In this document: one piece after another, positions 29,576 to 41,200 of the stretch
How positions within the stretch are numbered: the stretch's first letter is position 1
How the letters are laid out: every line of letters starts with the position of its first letter
The notes under the pieces: model-generated
Database searches by the model: none
Told to the model about the DNA's origin: nothing
What the model saw: only the letters and a program-made list of their open reading frames with translations
Program-made: the position numbers and the translations under genes
NCBI GenBank assembly: GCA_905147135.1
Contig: LR990057.1
Coordinates: forward strand, 2,294,001-2,358,000
Source: Blastobasis lacticolella
Taxonomy: Eukaryota > Arthropoda > Insecta > Lepidoptera > Blastobasidae
DNA length: 64,000 bases
Direction: 5' to 3'

Positions 29576-30500
29576 AATACCAAACTGTCGTAGAGAGCAA
29601 ATTTTCAAAGTGAAGGATGATTAAATCATTGAAATTGCTTATCGGTTCACAAAAATTGTAGATCCATTTCAATAAGCCCAACGTAGGCCGAATAAATTCT
29701 TATTATTTTAATCATTATTAATGTAAGTAGTCAAAAGAGGTTGTATACACGTTGTCTATAGAAGGCAGAATAAATACTTTTTAATCATTTTTATGTGGTC
29801 CATAGAGGTGGTATACCATTTCCATGATCTTTCATAAATAAAATATAGTTTTTATTTATGAAAGTTTCGTGCATGATTATATGTGGAAACAATGCGGGAG
29901 TCGATGCATTCCAAAGAGTATATTATGTAAAACTCTTTGGATGATTCATTCATTCTAGTTCTCCCATCTCTAAAATCTTTAGACATTATACATTTCGGAA
30001 TGTCAATATGCCAATGATTTTTTAAATCTGTGGTAGTAAGTGAATGTGAAATTTATATTTTTAGTGTAATTACATATTTAAATAAATAATTTGCAACAGT
30101 GTTTGTTTAAATTACATTTTATGTTTCTTATATAACATCTATACATAATGTTCGTAGCGTAATTGATACGGCAAGTCGCAATTTTGTTACGGGTGCTGTT
30201 TGTTTACCACGTAAGACAAATCGGGGCCATTTCGAATTTTCGGCTGGTTAAGTTACTAATTAAACCAGATATACACGTATATTGACTTATCAAATTAGTT
30301 ATTTAAGTATAATTAGCTAGTCTCCCGAATTTTGCAAATATCGTAACTAGGTGTAGGGTAGAGGTAGGGAAGGGTAAGGTAAGAGTAGGACGCCACGCGA
30401 AATATCGTAACTATGTAGTTGTAGGATAGATGTTTTTTCACCCGTGCTAAGCTATGCCGGGCGGGGCGGGTATAAACAAAAGAATTTAAAGATATCAAAT
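29576..30500. other. Unassigned AT-rich stretch
   Basis: A short inverted piece of repeat Z lies near 30150-30215 (ATTGATACGGCAAGTCGCAA). CTCTTTGGATGATTC / CCAAAGAG near 29910-29950 and the 29840-29870 'tttatttatgaaag' words are local repeats. No gene was recognised. Confidence 0.4.
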
Positions 30501-30507
30501 AGAAAGT

Positions 30508-30542
30508 GATTCACTCACTACAAAAATTGTAGCGAGTGAATC
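30508..30542. repeat. 16-bp-stem hairpin
   Basis: GATTCACTCACTACAA and TTGTAGCGAGTGAATC pair with one mismatch around a 3-nt loop. Confidence 0.8.
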
Positions 30543-30632
30543 GCTACAAAAATTTCAAAAGTCATTTGAGTGTATGCTTACATACGGTCTTAACCGTTTT
30601 TCAATTTTCTTGCCCTATTAATTTACAAGTGC

Positions 30633-31037
30633 AATGAGGAGTTTTCCAGTAGGTATTATCAATTGGTTTCAAAAAGCCTCAATAGATGGCGCTCCTACAA
30701 TTTTGGTAATTTTTTACCAAAAGGTTCAACGAAATGTATTTTAAAACAAACCTTTTATATTATCTGTGATTTGTATTGCGTTCATTCTTGATCCTAGTGT
30801 CCATGAAACGAATTGACTCAGTCAAATTGATGTTTGTTTTGTTTGTTGAATTTTTATTGCAACCTCTGAAGGGTAGAACTATTGATAAATACAATATTAT
30901 CCAATACAACGTACCCAGTGTTTATATCCTCTTTCCTAAGAACCTATTTCAATCGATTATCAATTACCAAAATTGTCGGGGCGCCATCTAAGGAGTGGTT
31001 AGGAATGCTGTAGATACCTATTGGAAAACTGCTCATT
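30633..31037. mobile_element. Long-TIR MITE, ~405 bp
   Basis: The ends AATGAGGAGTTTTCCAGTAG and the imperfect inverse CTATTGGAAAACTGCTCATT continue inward with AGATGGCGC and ACAATTTTGGTAATT in both arms (~95 bp). The interior open frame (30776-30991) has no domain. Confidence 0.8.
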
Positions 31038-31120
31038 CGATAGCGCGTTATAGTATTCTACTAGCGCCATCTAGTGTGTGTGACAGGATTTTATGTATCA
31101 CAAGTTATACAAGCCTATTA

Positions 31121-31351
31121 TAATTATTACTTTTGACTAAAATCAGAAGCAAAAAGCGTGAGAGCAAATCAAAGTGGAATGTATTGCTCAGAAAATAAGG
31201 TCAAATTTTGTATCACTTATATTATGTCCCGCGTCGCACCGATTTTCAAAAGCCGTAATACAAAAAATAACCCGACTTCATACGCAATACATTCTACATT
31301 GATTTTGCTCTCGCGCTTTTTGCTTTTGAATTTAGTGAAATGTAATCAGCA
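31121..31351. mobile_element. MITE-H copy 1, diverged
   Basis: GCAAAAAGCGTGAGAGCAAA, GTGGAATGTATTGCTCAGAA and GGTCAAATTTTGTATCAC match MITE-H. The right end reads CTAAATTC...GATTACA...GCA in reverse; the left tip is eroded. Confidence 0.7.
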
Positions 31352-31375
31352 CATTACATCCAACTTCAGCAATTC

Positions 31376-31670
31376 TTATCCACAATCTTGTTTTAGATAA
31401 GTTCGCAAAGAATTAACGGCAGCTTCACACCCACCACGTGACGCAAAACCTAACTGTACCGGTTGATAAAGATCACACATCTTGGGCGCAATCTTCTTGC
31501 AGCAGATTTTTGCTGCAATACCGACGGCAATGGGTCTGATGCCGCCGTCCTTCTTTTTTAGGGCACATAAGTTAGCACCGTACAAGATCTTACCATTGAC
31601 TCTCCCTGAGAGCATCAAGTTCTTTAAAGACTCGAAGAAGACTCTCACCAGACTCACACACAGAAAGTAG
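31376..31670 (-). pseudogene. Non-LTR reverse transcriptase fragment
   Basis: The minus strand encodes ILYGANLCALKKKDGGIRPI, AVG, and then QPVQLGFASRGGCEAAVNSL. The 'K.DGG.RPIA.G' and 'QLG....GG.EAAV' motifs are RT fingers/palm segments of a LINE family that is not the Jockey-like one. Only ~95 residues remain, truncated on both sides; it starts 24 bp from MITE-H. Confidence 0.75.
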
Positions 31671-31799
31671 GTTTTCTAAATGTTGCGGAGTTAAATCATC
31701 TAGACCACTCTCAGAATAGAGTCATTGAATCTTGTTAGCCACCTCGGTGATACAAAAAAAAATCTTGCTATGCTTCCGGAAGTTTCGAGCCGGTGTATA

Positions 31800-32045
31800 A
31801 GTTTCAAAGTCGAGAGGGATTCATGCGTGGTGGGCGCTATTGTGTCCTTGATAAATGTACAGAGAAGGCAGTGTTGGTATGTTTAAGTCAATAAACAATT
31901 GTTTAGCTGGCGCATCAAGCGCCGCACCCGGCAGAACACGCACCACCTTCTGCAACATGAATGGGCGATTTCGGTCCACTGCCAGTCCCCACAGATCTAT
32001 ACCATAGGCCAGGTGGGAGTGGAAATAAAACTTAAACATCCTCTT
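31800..32045 (-). pseudogene. Jockey-like RT C-terminal fragment
   Basis: FHSHLAYGIDLWGLAVDRN and ALDAPAKQLFIDLNIPTLPS, then LYIY, match the post-palm region 'SHL.YGI..WG' of Jockey/CR1 elements. Both sides are truncated. Confidence 0.75.
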
Positions 32046-32403
32046 CTATGGGTTCTTTAAGTAGAAAGACCGAGGTGCCTCACATCCTAACTGTAACCAA
32101 TACTTTTATTGTTTTATTAATAAATACAGTCATAAGCACTAACCTACATTAAATTGACCTAACATCGATGCCTAAGACACAGGTAAACTACTTACTTAGT
32201 TTAGGCATCTAGGTAATGAAAAATTTAGCATGTATCTACTTAATTTGCTTAGCTTAAATAACTAGGGTAATAAATAACTTGAAATTGTTGTACTCAAATT
32301 TTAACATCAGTAGGTACTTTTTTTAACTATGTAATTTTAGACTTAAGTTTCTTGGATAAATTATTTATTATTATTATCCTCTTGGCAGTTTTGTGACTAT
32401 AAG
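32046..32403. other. Unassigned AT-rich stretch
   Basis: Nothing recognised. Confidence 0.4.
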
Positions 32404-32412
32404 GAGGCTTAA

Positions 32413-32682
32413 CCGTGGCCGATGGCCGTGTGGTGTCCGGAAGAGAAGAACAGCACCAACCCCTGACACTCATGGGTGTCGTACAAGGCGACTAATGTTT
32501 TCGAGGCGAAAGATCAAGAGTCTCCGTAGTCTGTAAAATGGGCAGCAGCATTTTCCATTGTTACATTTAAACACTGCGGTCTCCAACCCGCCCGCCGTGA
32601 AAGCGTGAAGATTATGGCAATAACCTTTCGTGGGAGAGGCCCTAAGTCCGGCAGTGGACGGTTACGGTCTGTGATGATGAAT
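32413..32682 (+). mobile_element. Retroposon-B copy with 9-bp target duplication
   Basis: GAGGCTTAA at 32404-32412 and 32683-32691 brackets the element, which starts CCGTGGCCGATGGCCGTGTG, slightly longer at the 5' end than its siblings, and ends CTGTGATGATGAAT. Confidence 0.88.
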
Positions 32683-32770
32683 GAGGCTTAAAAGCGAAAC
32701 TGCCTCGAAGATGTGAGGCACCCAGTTTTTTGACTTATGACCTACTGCGCTCTCACAGTCTATAGGTTCC

Positions 32771-33078
32771 TTTTTTTTTTAAGAGGGTAATCTTCGAAAG
32801 TTACCACGTCACCCGGGGGAATGACGGTGGACATGTGGGATTGCCCGAAAAGGACCCTACCCACTAAAACCCCTCCATGTATCCACAGCCGCTTATTAAC
32901 GGAACACCATAGGACCTCATAGATAGTTTTCGCTATGGTGTTCCAGCGTAAACCCAAGCAGTGTTGGGTCAGTCAACACATACAGGAAATGTCCTGATAC
33001 ACTAGGACGTCTCCCAGTCATGTGGAACCGTGCAATGCAGGGAAAGAGACCCCCGTCTCTTCCCCGCTGGCTCCACTA
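32771..33078 (-). mobile_element. A-tailed retroelement fragment with 14-bp target duplication
   Basis: AGTCTATAGGTTCC is repeated at 32757-32770 and 33079-33092. The insert has a T10 run at its left end, i.e. an A-tail on the minus strand. Minus-strand residues near the 3' end read VIPPGDVVTFEDYPL. It looks like a 5'-truncated LINE end or an A-tailed SINE of a family not otherwise seen in this window. Confidence 0.85.
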
Positions 33079-33405
33079 AGTCTATAGGTTCCTGCAAAGG
33101 ATAAGTGGGCCATTAATGTCAAAACACAGACATTTTAAACCAAAGCGTTTATTCATTATGGAGTAACAAACAAATACATCTATTAAAACGAAAGAGCCTC
33201 TTAAAATTATCACAATTATGGCCTCCTAATAACTAGTTACGTCGACAACTAAGGCGATAGTAAATACAACGTTTTATCTCATAATAATTAATGGAACGTC
33301 TACTTCAATAAACTAATTGACAGGGCCATTGAGAAGACTTAGTAATGTAATCCGGGATTACATTTTACAGGAAAATGGGAAAACTCTGTGAGTAAATCCT
33401 AAAGT

Positions 33406-33557
33406 CTGCACCGCTAGCGCAAGTATACCCGCGACACATGTCGCACCGCGAGAGAACGTTTGTTTCATTTTCAATACTAAGGTGAAAGAGATAGCAGTAT
33501 CTATGTCGCGCCTTTTCTCGCTTATAGCGCGTGAGAACACTTGTGCTAGCCATGCTG
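33406..33557. mobile_element. MITE-G copy 2
   Basis: CTGCACCGCTAGCGCAAGTA at the left and CACTTGTGCTAGCCATGCTG at the right; the interior TCGCACCGCGAGAGAACG and GTGAAAGAGATAGCAGTA match its siblings. The TIRs are more diverged than at 15236. Confidence 0.8.
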
Positions 33558-33679
33558 TTTTCATAAAAAACGACAAACATTTGAGTTCGGCATCGATAAT
33601 AATGACAGTGAGGGGGGCGCTAGTTGTCTTTTCTTCAGTAGTTTACCTAAAGGCGGCGTTTTAGTTCCTTTATAAACCT

Positions 33680-33850
33680 CGACGAAAATAGAGGGATGTA
33701 ATAAGTTTGGCGTGTGTATCTGTGGCTGTGTGGAGGTTAGCTCCCGAACGGATGGTCCGATTTCGATGCGGTTTCTTTAATTTGAAAGGCAGTTTAATCG
33801 AGATGGTTTTTAGCTTTGTTTTATTAAAATCGGCTGAGTAGTTTAAAAAA
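33680..33850 (+). repeat. Repeat R copy
   Basis: CGACGAAAATAGAGGGATGT, GTGTGTATCTGTGGCTGTGT, TAGCTCCCGAACGGATGG, CGATTTCGATGCGGTTTC. Best-preserved copy of the four. Confidence 0.6.
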
Positions 33851-34414
33851 TATTTGTCTATGTATAAACTTGGTCGAGGGCTTTACGACGTTATTCTAAC
33901 GGTAAGGTTGCTACGCCACACTATCAGTATTATCGATGACAAGCTCAACTGTTTTGTCTTTTTATATCGAACGTACTTTGCTATAAATAAATCTAACTGT
34001 AAGGCGCTGTCTGAATAGGCAACAGTCGTGCGACAGGCGGTTTTGAGCTCTCCTATTGGTCGGGCGGCGTCGGTCGTACGACCATTGCCAATTACGACAG
34101 CACCTAAGGCTCTGCGCTTGGAGACACGGAAACAACACGTTGATCTGTTACCAATCAATCATGTATAACTTATCTGACCACCGGGTCACCGCCACCACAT
34201 TTTTGGCATTGACATGTCATTACAAAATGATGTGCTGCCATTTTTCCACAGTTCAGTTTTGGGCACCGGGTCAAATAAGTGTGTGGCACTGTAACCGAAA
34301 TTTCGGTTACGTAACTCATCATTACCGTCGCCTGAAATTGACAGAAATCGATGAAATCGATCATATAAATGTCAAATTGTCCGACCGCGCACGTTTTCGG
34401 CCCATATTAGCGCA
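33851..34414. other. Unassigned stretch with local inverted repeats
   Basis: Contains the exact 20-bp palindrome GTAACCGAAATTTCGGTTAC at 34291-34310 and ATCGATGAAATCGAT near 34347. Also has two ACCGGGTCA words (34180, 34266). No gene. Confidence 0.45.
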
Positions 34415-34634
34415 GGGGCCTATTTTTTGCAATGTGACATCTCGAATTCGACATGTAATCTAGCCACCATTTTCCATTAATAATGACATTTAAATGTCTA
34501 TTGCAGCCAAAAAGTATTTTCTCAACTATCATCAACATCAAATTTGTCGAAAATAAATTTCAGAGACGCTTTCTTTTGGCTGGAGATAATGTCGATATCG
34601 ATATGTCACAGCACGAGAATCGCCCCCCAGGGCC
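34415..34634. mobile_element. Small foldback related to 42225-42896
   Basis: The left arm GTGACATCTCGAATTCGACA...TCTAGCC and the right arm reverse complement GTGACATATCGATATCGACA...CAGCC pair. The interior word CTATTGCAGCCAAAAAGTAT is shared with the large foldback at 42.2-42.9 kb. Confidence 0.65.
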
Positions 34635-35504
34635 TATGAAACACAATTTCATCTATAATAACCAACAATACTAAATACACAGATCTAATTTATTCACAAC
34701 AATAAATAACCATTATGCATAGTTCAATACCTACACTAAATTTTAATGGAATAAATCGAATCTCATTCACAAACCCAGGCGTTTGCAGATTTCTACAGCT
34801 AGTTTTGCAGTCAGTTATCCTTAATCCTATAAAGTTATAATACAATAATTCTATGTTTTGCATCACTGTTATTATATAAAAATACCTACAGAGAGGTTTT
34901 TAAAGCAATGTAGGTGTTTCGCAAACATATTTCATTTACAAATCTAGAAAATGAAACATACGTAATGTAACAATATACCTATTAAAATACAATTATTACG
35001 GTTAATTATCAAAACTGGTTTCAAATCTTAAAATATTACAAAACTATTTAAAGATACGTACATTAAAATTGAATGTACTTCTAATATCAAAATCCGTAGT
35101 ATGAAACAATAGTGCCAAACATGCCACCTTGTGGAAGTCCATGAAAAACAGGTACATAAACGCATAAGCGTGCATTTAGTTATAGATGAATCGATGTCTC
35201 CTCGCTTATTTAAACTGAAAACGGTTGGGTTTGCTGACTTTAATAATCTACACTAAATTCTAATGGAATTAATCTCAATTACAAACCCAAACGTTTGCAG
35301 TTTTCTCACTGGCGTTAGCACATCTTTAAACCGAATGGGGGCTAACGCTAATCAACATTCTATTCAAATCTGTCCAGATTGACTTGCCCAAATATGGCGT
35401 ACCTACTAGCGACCAAAAACAATTTATGGGGTTGGGATTTTTCCGAATGTTTGTTTAATCTGTGATGGTAAGCGATGGAGACGTTCGGTTCGGAAGTCAA
35501 CATT
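34635..35504. other. Unassigned AT-rich stretch with a local duplication
   Basis: A ~65-bp block (CTACACTAAATT.TAATGGAAT ... ACAAACCCA..CGTTTGCAG) is present at 34729-34795 and 35246-35302. A repeat-Z-like block lies near 35365-35405. No gene. Confidence 0.5.
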
Positions 35505-35600
35505 GCGCGCTCTAGTGGTAGGTGGTAGTTTTGACTTTAATGCGGTTGTGATCACGCGCGCGAGGGCCCGGGGTCCACCTTGACCATGATCCAGGATTCG
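35505..35600 (-). mobile_element. SINE-C tail scrap, minus strand
   Basis: CGCGCGCGAGGGCCCGGGGT and CCACCTTGACCATGATCCAG are the reversed tail block. Confidence 0.6.
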
Positions 35601-35754
35601 GAAGACCAGATCATTGCAGTGCCCGCTTTAGTATTTCACAGAATAGGTACTAATACCAAATGTAACCCCTGGAAGTTCGTTAGAAATCACCGCATCGCGT
35701 TAAATACTGCTTCGCTACCTTTAAGAGCTAGACCTGGGGCCCGACTCGAATGCT

Positions 35755-35872
35755 ATTTTTACGATAGCATTTGCGATAGCGTTATGACGTCATGTCGCTC
35801 GCTCGCGTAAGGCACTACGGATGGAGCAAGTGAGATGACGTCATAATGCTATCGTAAAGAGTTATCGTAAAG
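35755..35872. mobile_element. MITE-Q hairpin
   Basis: TACGATAGCATTTGCGATAG, TTATGACGTCATG and GCTCGCTCG pair with GAGCAAGTGAGATGACGTCA, TAATGCTATCGTA. A smaller relative lies at 37192-37250. Confidence 0.7.
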
Positions 35873-35894
35873 ACTTTCAGGCATCGAGATACAG

Positions 35895-36041
35895 GGGGTA
35901 TACCATGACCTTTTATAGCAGGACCTAAACAGAACTGCCCTGCTTAGAATGAGAGAAGCTTATGTGACAAATATAGCGCTGTCTCGTTCTCAGCAGGGCA
36001 GTTCTGTTCAGGTCCTGCTATAAGAGTTTATGGTAAGCCCC
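35895..36041. mobile_element. MITE-P complete copy
   Basis: GGGGTATACCATGACCTTTT at the left pairs with the right end (…TTATGGTAAGCCCC); TATAGCAGGACCTAAACAGA and ACTGCCCTGCT are in both arms. It is 147 bp; the half copy is at 23793. Confidence 0.88.
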
Positions 36042-36204
36042 TAGGTAACGGCAGTAAATAATGCAAATTGGCTAACTCGGATTCGTAAAACATCGGCTCT
36101 ATAGCCTGCATTTGAGCAACGAAGTACGTAACTACGGGTGAAGTATCACGTGTTTTTTTTGTACCTTATTGTCGTGTCATGGTGTCTATGTGTAATAAAT
36201 GTCT

Positions 36205-36227
36205 TCTTTCTTTCTTTCTTTCTTTCT
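36205..36227. repeat. (CTTT)n microsatellite
   Basis: TTCTTTCTTTCTTTCTTTCT; about five and a half units. Confidence 0.9.
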
Positions 36228-36249
36228 ACTTCACACACGAAGCCTAAAC

Positions 36250-36475
36250 TAGCCGTTAGATAGATACTCTTTATTGCACACAAAATTATAAAAAAAGAAC
36301 TTTAACAGGTCTTTTCAAACATTGTGAGCAAAGGCCGATGTGCATTATTTCAACCGTTCCCAGTGGTCTTAATAAGTGGTCCTACCAGTAGTACTACTTT
36401 TGTAACACCTCCTTTTTGACGATTGAAAAAGATATCGAATATCCTAATCAATAAAGCAATTTTGAGTTGAGTTAA
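36250..36475 (-). repeat. LINE 3'-end-like sequence, minus strand
   Basis: ATACTCTTTATTGCACACAA at the left edge is an inverted 'ttgtgtgcaataaagagtat' LINE terminus; the remainder would be its 3'UTR but is unrecognised. Confidence 0.4.
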
Positions 36476-36540
36476 GAATTTCCCAACTTATCGCCTAATA
36501 GTGTAGGTACTTGTAGACGGAGAGAGCTAAATAAGAGTAA

Positions 36541-36794
36541 TGCGCTTATTACACATTCCTAAATTCAGTGACTGAATTCAGAAACAAAAAGCGTGAGAGC
36601 AAATCAAAGTGGAATGTATTGCTCATAGAATAAGGTCCATTTTTGTATCACTTATCTGAATTAAAACGCATCGCTCCGCTTTTCAAAAATCCGAGATACA
36701 AAAATGGACCTTATTCTATGAGCACTTTGATTTGCTCTCAATCTTTTTTGTTTCTGAATTCAGTCACTGAATTTAGGAATGTGTAATAAGCGCA
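36541..36794. mobile_element. MITE-H copy 2, near-perfect foldback with TAA duplication
   Basis: The ends are TGCGCTTATTACACATTCCT and its inverse, flanked by TAA at 36538-36540 and 36795-36797. The arms are ~110 bp and include GCGTGAGAGCAAATC and AGAATAAGGTCCATTTTTGT. Confidence 0.92.
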
Positions 36795-37191
36795 TAAGTA
36801 CTTTAGCGTAAAATAGATAGTGATAATCATTTTCTTACCGCGACTGTACATAATTTTGTGTCAAAAAGATGCCCAGGGGGCCCGGCCGCCTAACTCAAAT
36901 CGAACGTAGGCAAAAACAAGTTTTCGTTCCTTGTAAATAGATAGCGCTGTACTGAACCCTTATGTAAAGTTTGTCCTTAGAGCCAGACAGGAAGAGATAT
37001 GACTCTAGCTACCCCATGTTGTTAAATGATCATAACCCCGTTAACGTCCGATTAAAAAAAGCCAAAAAAATCCAATCATTCAATATTATTGGTCCTTGTG
37101 TGTATATTAACACTAAATTGCGCCATCTATTGACGATAAGAAAAACTCTATTTTTTTAAAATGTCATCATGTAGTCCTCATATTACTATCG

Positions 37192-37250
37192 TAAATCCCA
37201 TCGCCATCTCACCCGCTTTATTGAGAGCAAGTGAGATGGCGATAGCGTTT
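37192..37250. repeat. MITE-Q-like hairpin
   Basis: TCGCCATCTCACCCGCT and AGCAAGTGAGATGGCGA pair around an ~8-nt loop; outer ATCGTAAA / GCGTTTAC words resemble MITE-Q. Confidence 0.7.
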
Positions 37251-37259
37251 ACATTCAAT

Positions 37260-38116
37260 TTGACTTAGGCGGTCGGTCTGTAGGCCTAAAGTACACTCCG
37301 TTTCGACGCAGATCACAAATAAACAAACATTCTATCTTACAAATATTAGAGTCACTAAGTCAGTTGATTTTTACGGAATGGGAGCTGTACTACATAGGAG
37401 GCGATGCTTACGGTGACGTCAAGACGTTCCGAATGAATGCGAGTCCTAAATTCCACTAGATGGCAGCACTGGCGAGTAAAATCGATTTTCAACCTACGTC
37501 GTATAGGATCAGGACAGCACAGAGAAGAAAAAGCAATCTCGTCCATGAAGGTAAGTAACTTTCCAAACTTTTTGGTGAAGTTCGAACGTTCAAAATTGAC
37601 AGTTGAAGTTATTTTGACAATTACAAGACTTTACTCGCCGGTGGCGCCAACTGGTGAGCAAAACAAATACATCAGCTCACACTGACGCGCTTCGAGTATT
37701 GGAACACTACTTGAAGTAATACATCTGTATCGCTCTATGTGGGCAGGCCTTTTTAGGTGTCTATATGAGTGAAAGGCCACACCACAAATAATGATTTACA
37801 GAAATAATGTTCCATTTGTATATATCTATTCCTTAATAGTGCCGTCAGATTTCAACCCGCCCGCTCCCATTCCTCAGGATCTGACTTTGACTCAACTTAC
37901 AGATCGACCAACTTACCTATGAACTGTGATTGTCGCTACCATCGCATTCGAAAGACACCATTGACACGAATAACCGTCGTAGTTTCTAATTTCGCCGTTT
38001 CACAGATAAATTGGCGACACCTTAAGCGCAAGGCCTTTAGTTATATTCTGTTCACCATAATTATCATACGATCATGGTACTTGACTGCAAACCGTTGGGA
38101 TGTGAATGGGCGATCC
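37260..38116. other. 3' flank of LPCAT, no recognised gene
   Basis: No repeat or coding match was found apart from a LINE-tail word near 37316-37352 (AACAAACATTCTATCTTACA). The LPCAT 3'UTR and poly(A) site should lie here on the minus strand, but I see no convincing AATAAA close to the stop. Confidence 0.35.
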
Positions 38117-38205
38117 TCACTGCGCCTTGGGCTTCTGCTGCGTTGTCTCCCGCGAGTAAATGTACGAGAACTCCGCTTTCTTAGACGCGTACGTTTTGAA
38201 GTCGC
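38117..38205 (-). CDS. LPCAT: LPCAT terminal exon
   Basis: After acceptor CCCAG the exon starts with two bases that complete a Ser codon, then DFKTYASKKAEFSYIYSRE and TTQQKPKAQ before TGA (38117-38119 on the plus strand as TCA). It completes the second EF-hand loop (...GYITYSDF). The C-terminal KxKxx fits ER retrieval. Confidence 0.88.
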
Positions 38206-41200
38206 CTGGGGACAAGAGTATGTATAATTGTAATTTATAATTGAAAGAAGAATTGGTTGCAGACTGTGCGCCGGTTATCCTATGTTATCGAGCATGAAAT
38301 GAAGAAGTTTCTAAATTTTTATTTTCAATTGAATATAAAAATTTGAGTCAATTCAAACAAAACGGTGAAATTTTTATTTTGAAATATCTCAACATGCACC
38401 TAACGAGTGGCGAGCTTGTAGCAGTTAGACTAGCATCAAACTACGAAACGGTCACCCATCCTATTCCCGAACATAACGAGCATTGCTTAACCTCGGTTAT
38501 CGGTCTCGCAAGCACGCTGCCACTAGATCAGTACCGCTCTCCCAAAGTGTGATGCTTGTATGTTTTACCATCTAGCCCATAGAGAAAAACTAAATACATC
38601 TGAAACGCCTTTAAAATCACGTTTTATGTATGGAGACCCCCCTTTATTTTTATTTAATGACGATTATTATTATTTGTTGTTATAGCGGCCATAACACACA
38701 TTCTGTGTCTAGTAGTTCAAGTGTCTAGCTATAACGGTTCCGAAGATACAGACACTAATAATTTCAGTGTATGGGTAGCGCTATAGTGGCGGGCGGGATG
38801 CCGCGTGCCGGTATGGTGACGTCACAGCTAGATCGCGGCAGCTAATTTCGCAAAAAATATTGAAACTTAAATATTGTATAACCCGGATTTCAACATTTTT
38901 TTCATTGGCTTGTTAGTTTTGATCTATATTTTAACACTATGTCTTTAAATATGGCAATATCGATATTAGGAAACTTCCTCATTACACTTTGTAGCGATAG
39001 TAGACGTTTAGGAGACTAGACGTTGGGTCTGTCCGTACACAAAGAGGCAAAAAAATATATTTTTTTGTTACTTTATTTCAGAGTTTTCGTAGCGATAGTA
39101 CCGTATATATCCTGTATGGGTTTTATAATGAAAAAAACTGGTCTGCCTCCCATCCTCTAGTCAGTCTCGATTTTCAGCCACATTGTAGTTTCGAAAGAGA
39201 AAAGTGACTTTTAGTTACTTATAGAACCCGTTCCGGTCATGTAACAATGACTGTTTTCTGAGTTATGTACATAAGTTGATTAGTTGAATACTAACCGATG
39301 CACTGACGATAAGGGAAAACATTGTGATGAAACCTGCACATTCAGGCGACTGGATGGGTTACCATAAGCTAATCTGGTCAGGTTCCCCTGGTAGCAGGGT
39401 CATGGAGGTCAGATGGCAGTCGCTCCACTTTAATTACCTGACCTGCCGAATACTGGATCATGGTCACGGCGGACCCCGGGCCCTCGAGCGCGAGAGCACA
39501 ACCGGGACAATGATGATGATGAGTTGCTTATAGAACCCACACAAGAGGACATGTAAGTACCATCGCAACAAAAAGTCAAAGTTTGAACAACTAAAAAAAC
39601 TTCAATAAAGACTCACTGTACGTAATATATCCCTTTTCATCCACGTCTGCTTGTCTGAAGGTATGCTGTGCATCTTCCTGGCACAAGCCCAGGGCTTTCG
39701 CCGCCAACTCTTCGAAGTCGGCAGCGTTCAAATGCCCCTTTCCACTGCTGTCGAATATCTAAAACAATAACGATTGTAAGTTAAACATTAAAATCCGAAT
39801 AATGACGATCCATCGGGTTGAAAATCGCAGTTTATAAAGTATTGCACTGTAAGAAAGATGGTGAGACGCCGATCTCCGATAGTATGCCGCCATCTTGATG
39901 CAACCTGAGTGGTTCAGTGGTCAACATGCCAGTATGCCACGCAAGAGGTCCCGGGTTCGATTCCCGGCCGGGCAGAAATTGAAATGATGAATTTTAATTT
40001 CTGTTACGGGTCTGTATAATAAGTATGTATTTAAAAGTATATAAGTAGTTTATCAGTTATCTAGCACCCATGGTACAAGCTTTGCTTACTTTGGGGCTAG
40101 ATGGCGCTGTGTGAATTTGTACACGATTATTTATTTATTTAACTTTAAACTATACAATTGAATAGTATAGTTTTTTCCTACAAGATAATCATTTTCATTG
40201 TTCAATAATAAGTACCAAAAAACACTAACCTACATTTGTATTGTCCCACTAACCTTGATGCCTAAGATACATGTAAATCGTTTACTTCATAATGTTTTAA
40301 ACTATCGCGGTTATTATCACACATTTTAAGGTTATGTTCCGGGTTTGACACACGGGACATTGTCGTCCCGTGACCATGATGCATGCAACATGATGTACGC
40401 GGTAGGGCCGGTAGGTAACCCGGAACAAAAAATTAAAATAGCTAAGTTTAGATTTCTAGTTTAACGATAATTCAATAAATATGCTTGGACAAATTCACAC
40501 AGTGCCATCTAGCGCACAAATTTTGTATGAATAAATTTATTTATTTATTTTAATAGAGTAAGGACCAATCGCAGCAAGCTAGAGCCAGAGCTGTCTTGCT
40601 GCGATAATATTAAACTCAATTGGATCAATATGGCGGCGTACTATCGGAGATAGGCGGTATTACTTCAAATTGGAGGCATTTGAAATGTGTCGTGTGTGAG
40701 CTTGGCGGTGAAGGGATAAGGTAGCCGCCAATGTTGGCAAGCGAAGATGGAGAAGGTGGAAAAGGGTAATTTCCCACCTGGCCGGGTGTCGTGACCAGGG
40801 GACCAGGGTTCCGACAGTTGACCGTGGGAAGTTGTATATATGCCGCGGAGTTGGCACATTTCTCTAGCGCGATGTAGGACGGTCAGCTCCATTTATGTGC
40901 GTATGCTTGCCAACCTTGCGTTCGTGCACTCGTAATGTGAGTATCGATAAGTTTCCCTATTGGAGCGATAGATGTTGCTACACCGGGACCGTGTTGCGTC
41001 AGTGCGATAGCAAGCGCGAGGCGCAAGGGCCCCTAAGGCCTACATTAAATGTGTGCAAGGGTTGTCAGTCATCATCATCATCATCATATCAGCCAGAAGA
41101 CGCCCACTGCTGGGCATAGGCCTCCCCCAGTGATCTTCACAAAAGCCGGTCCTGTGCTTTCCGTATCCAGCTACAGTAGGGCTGTACGTACGTGGTGCGT

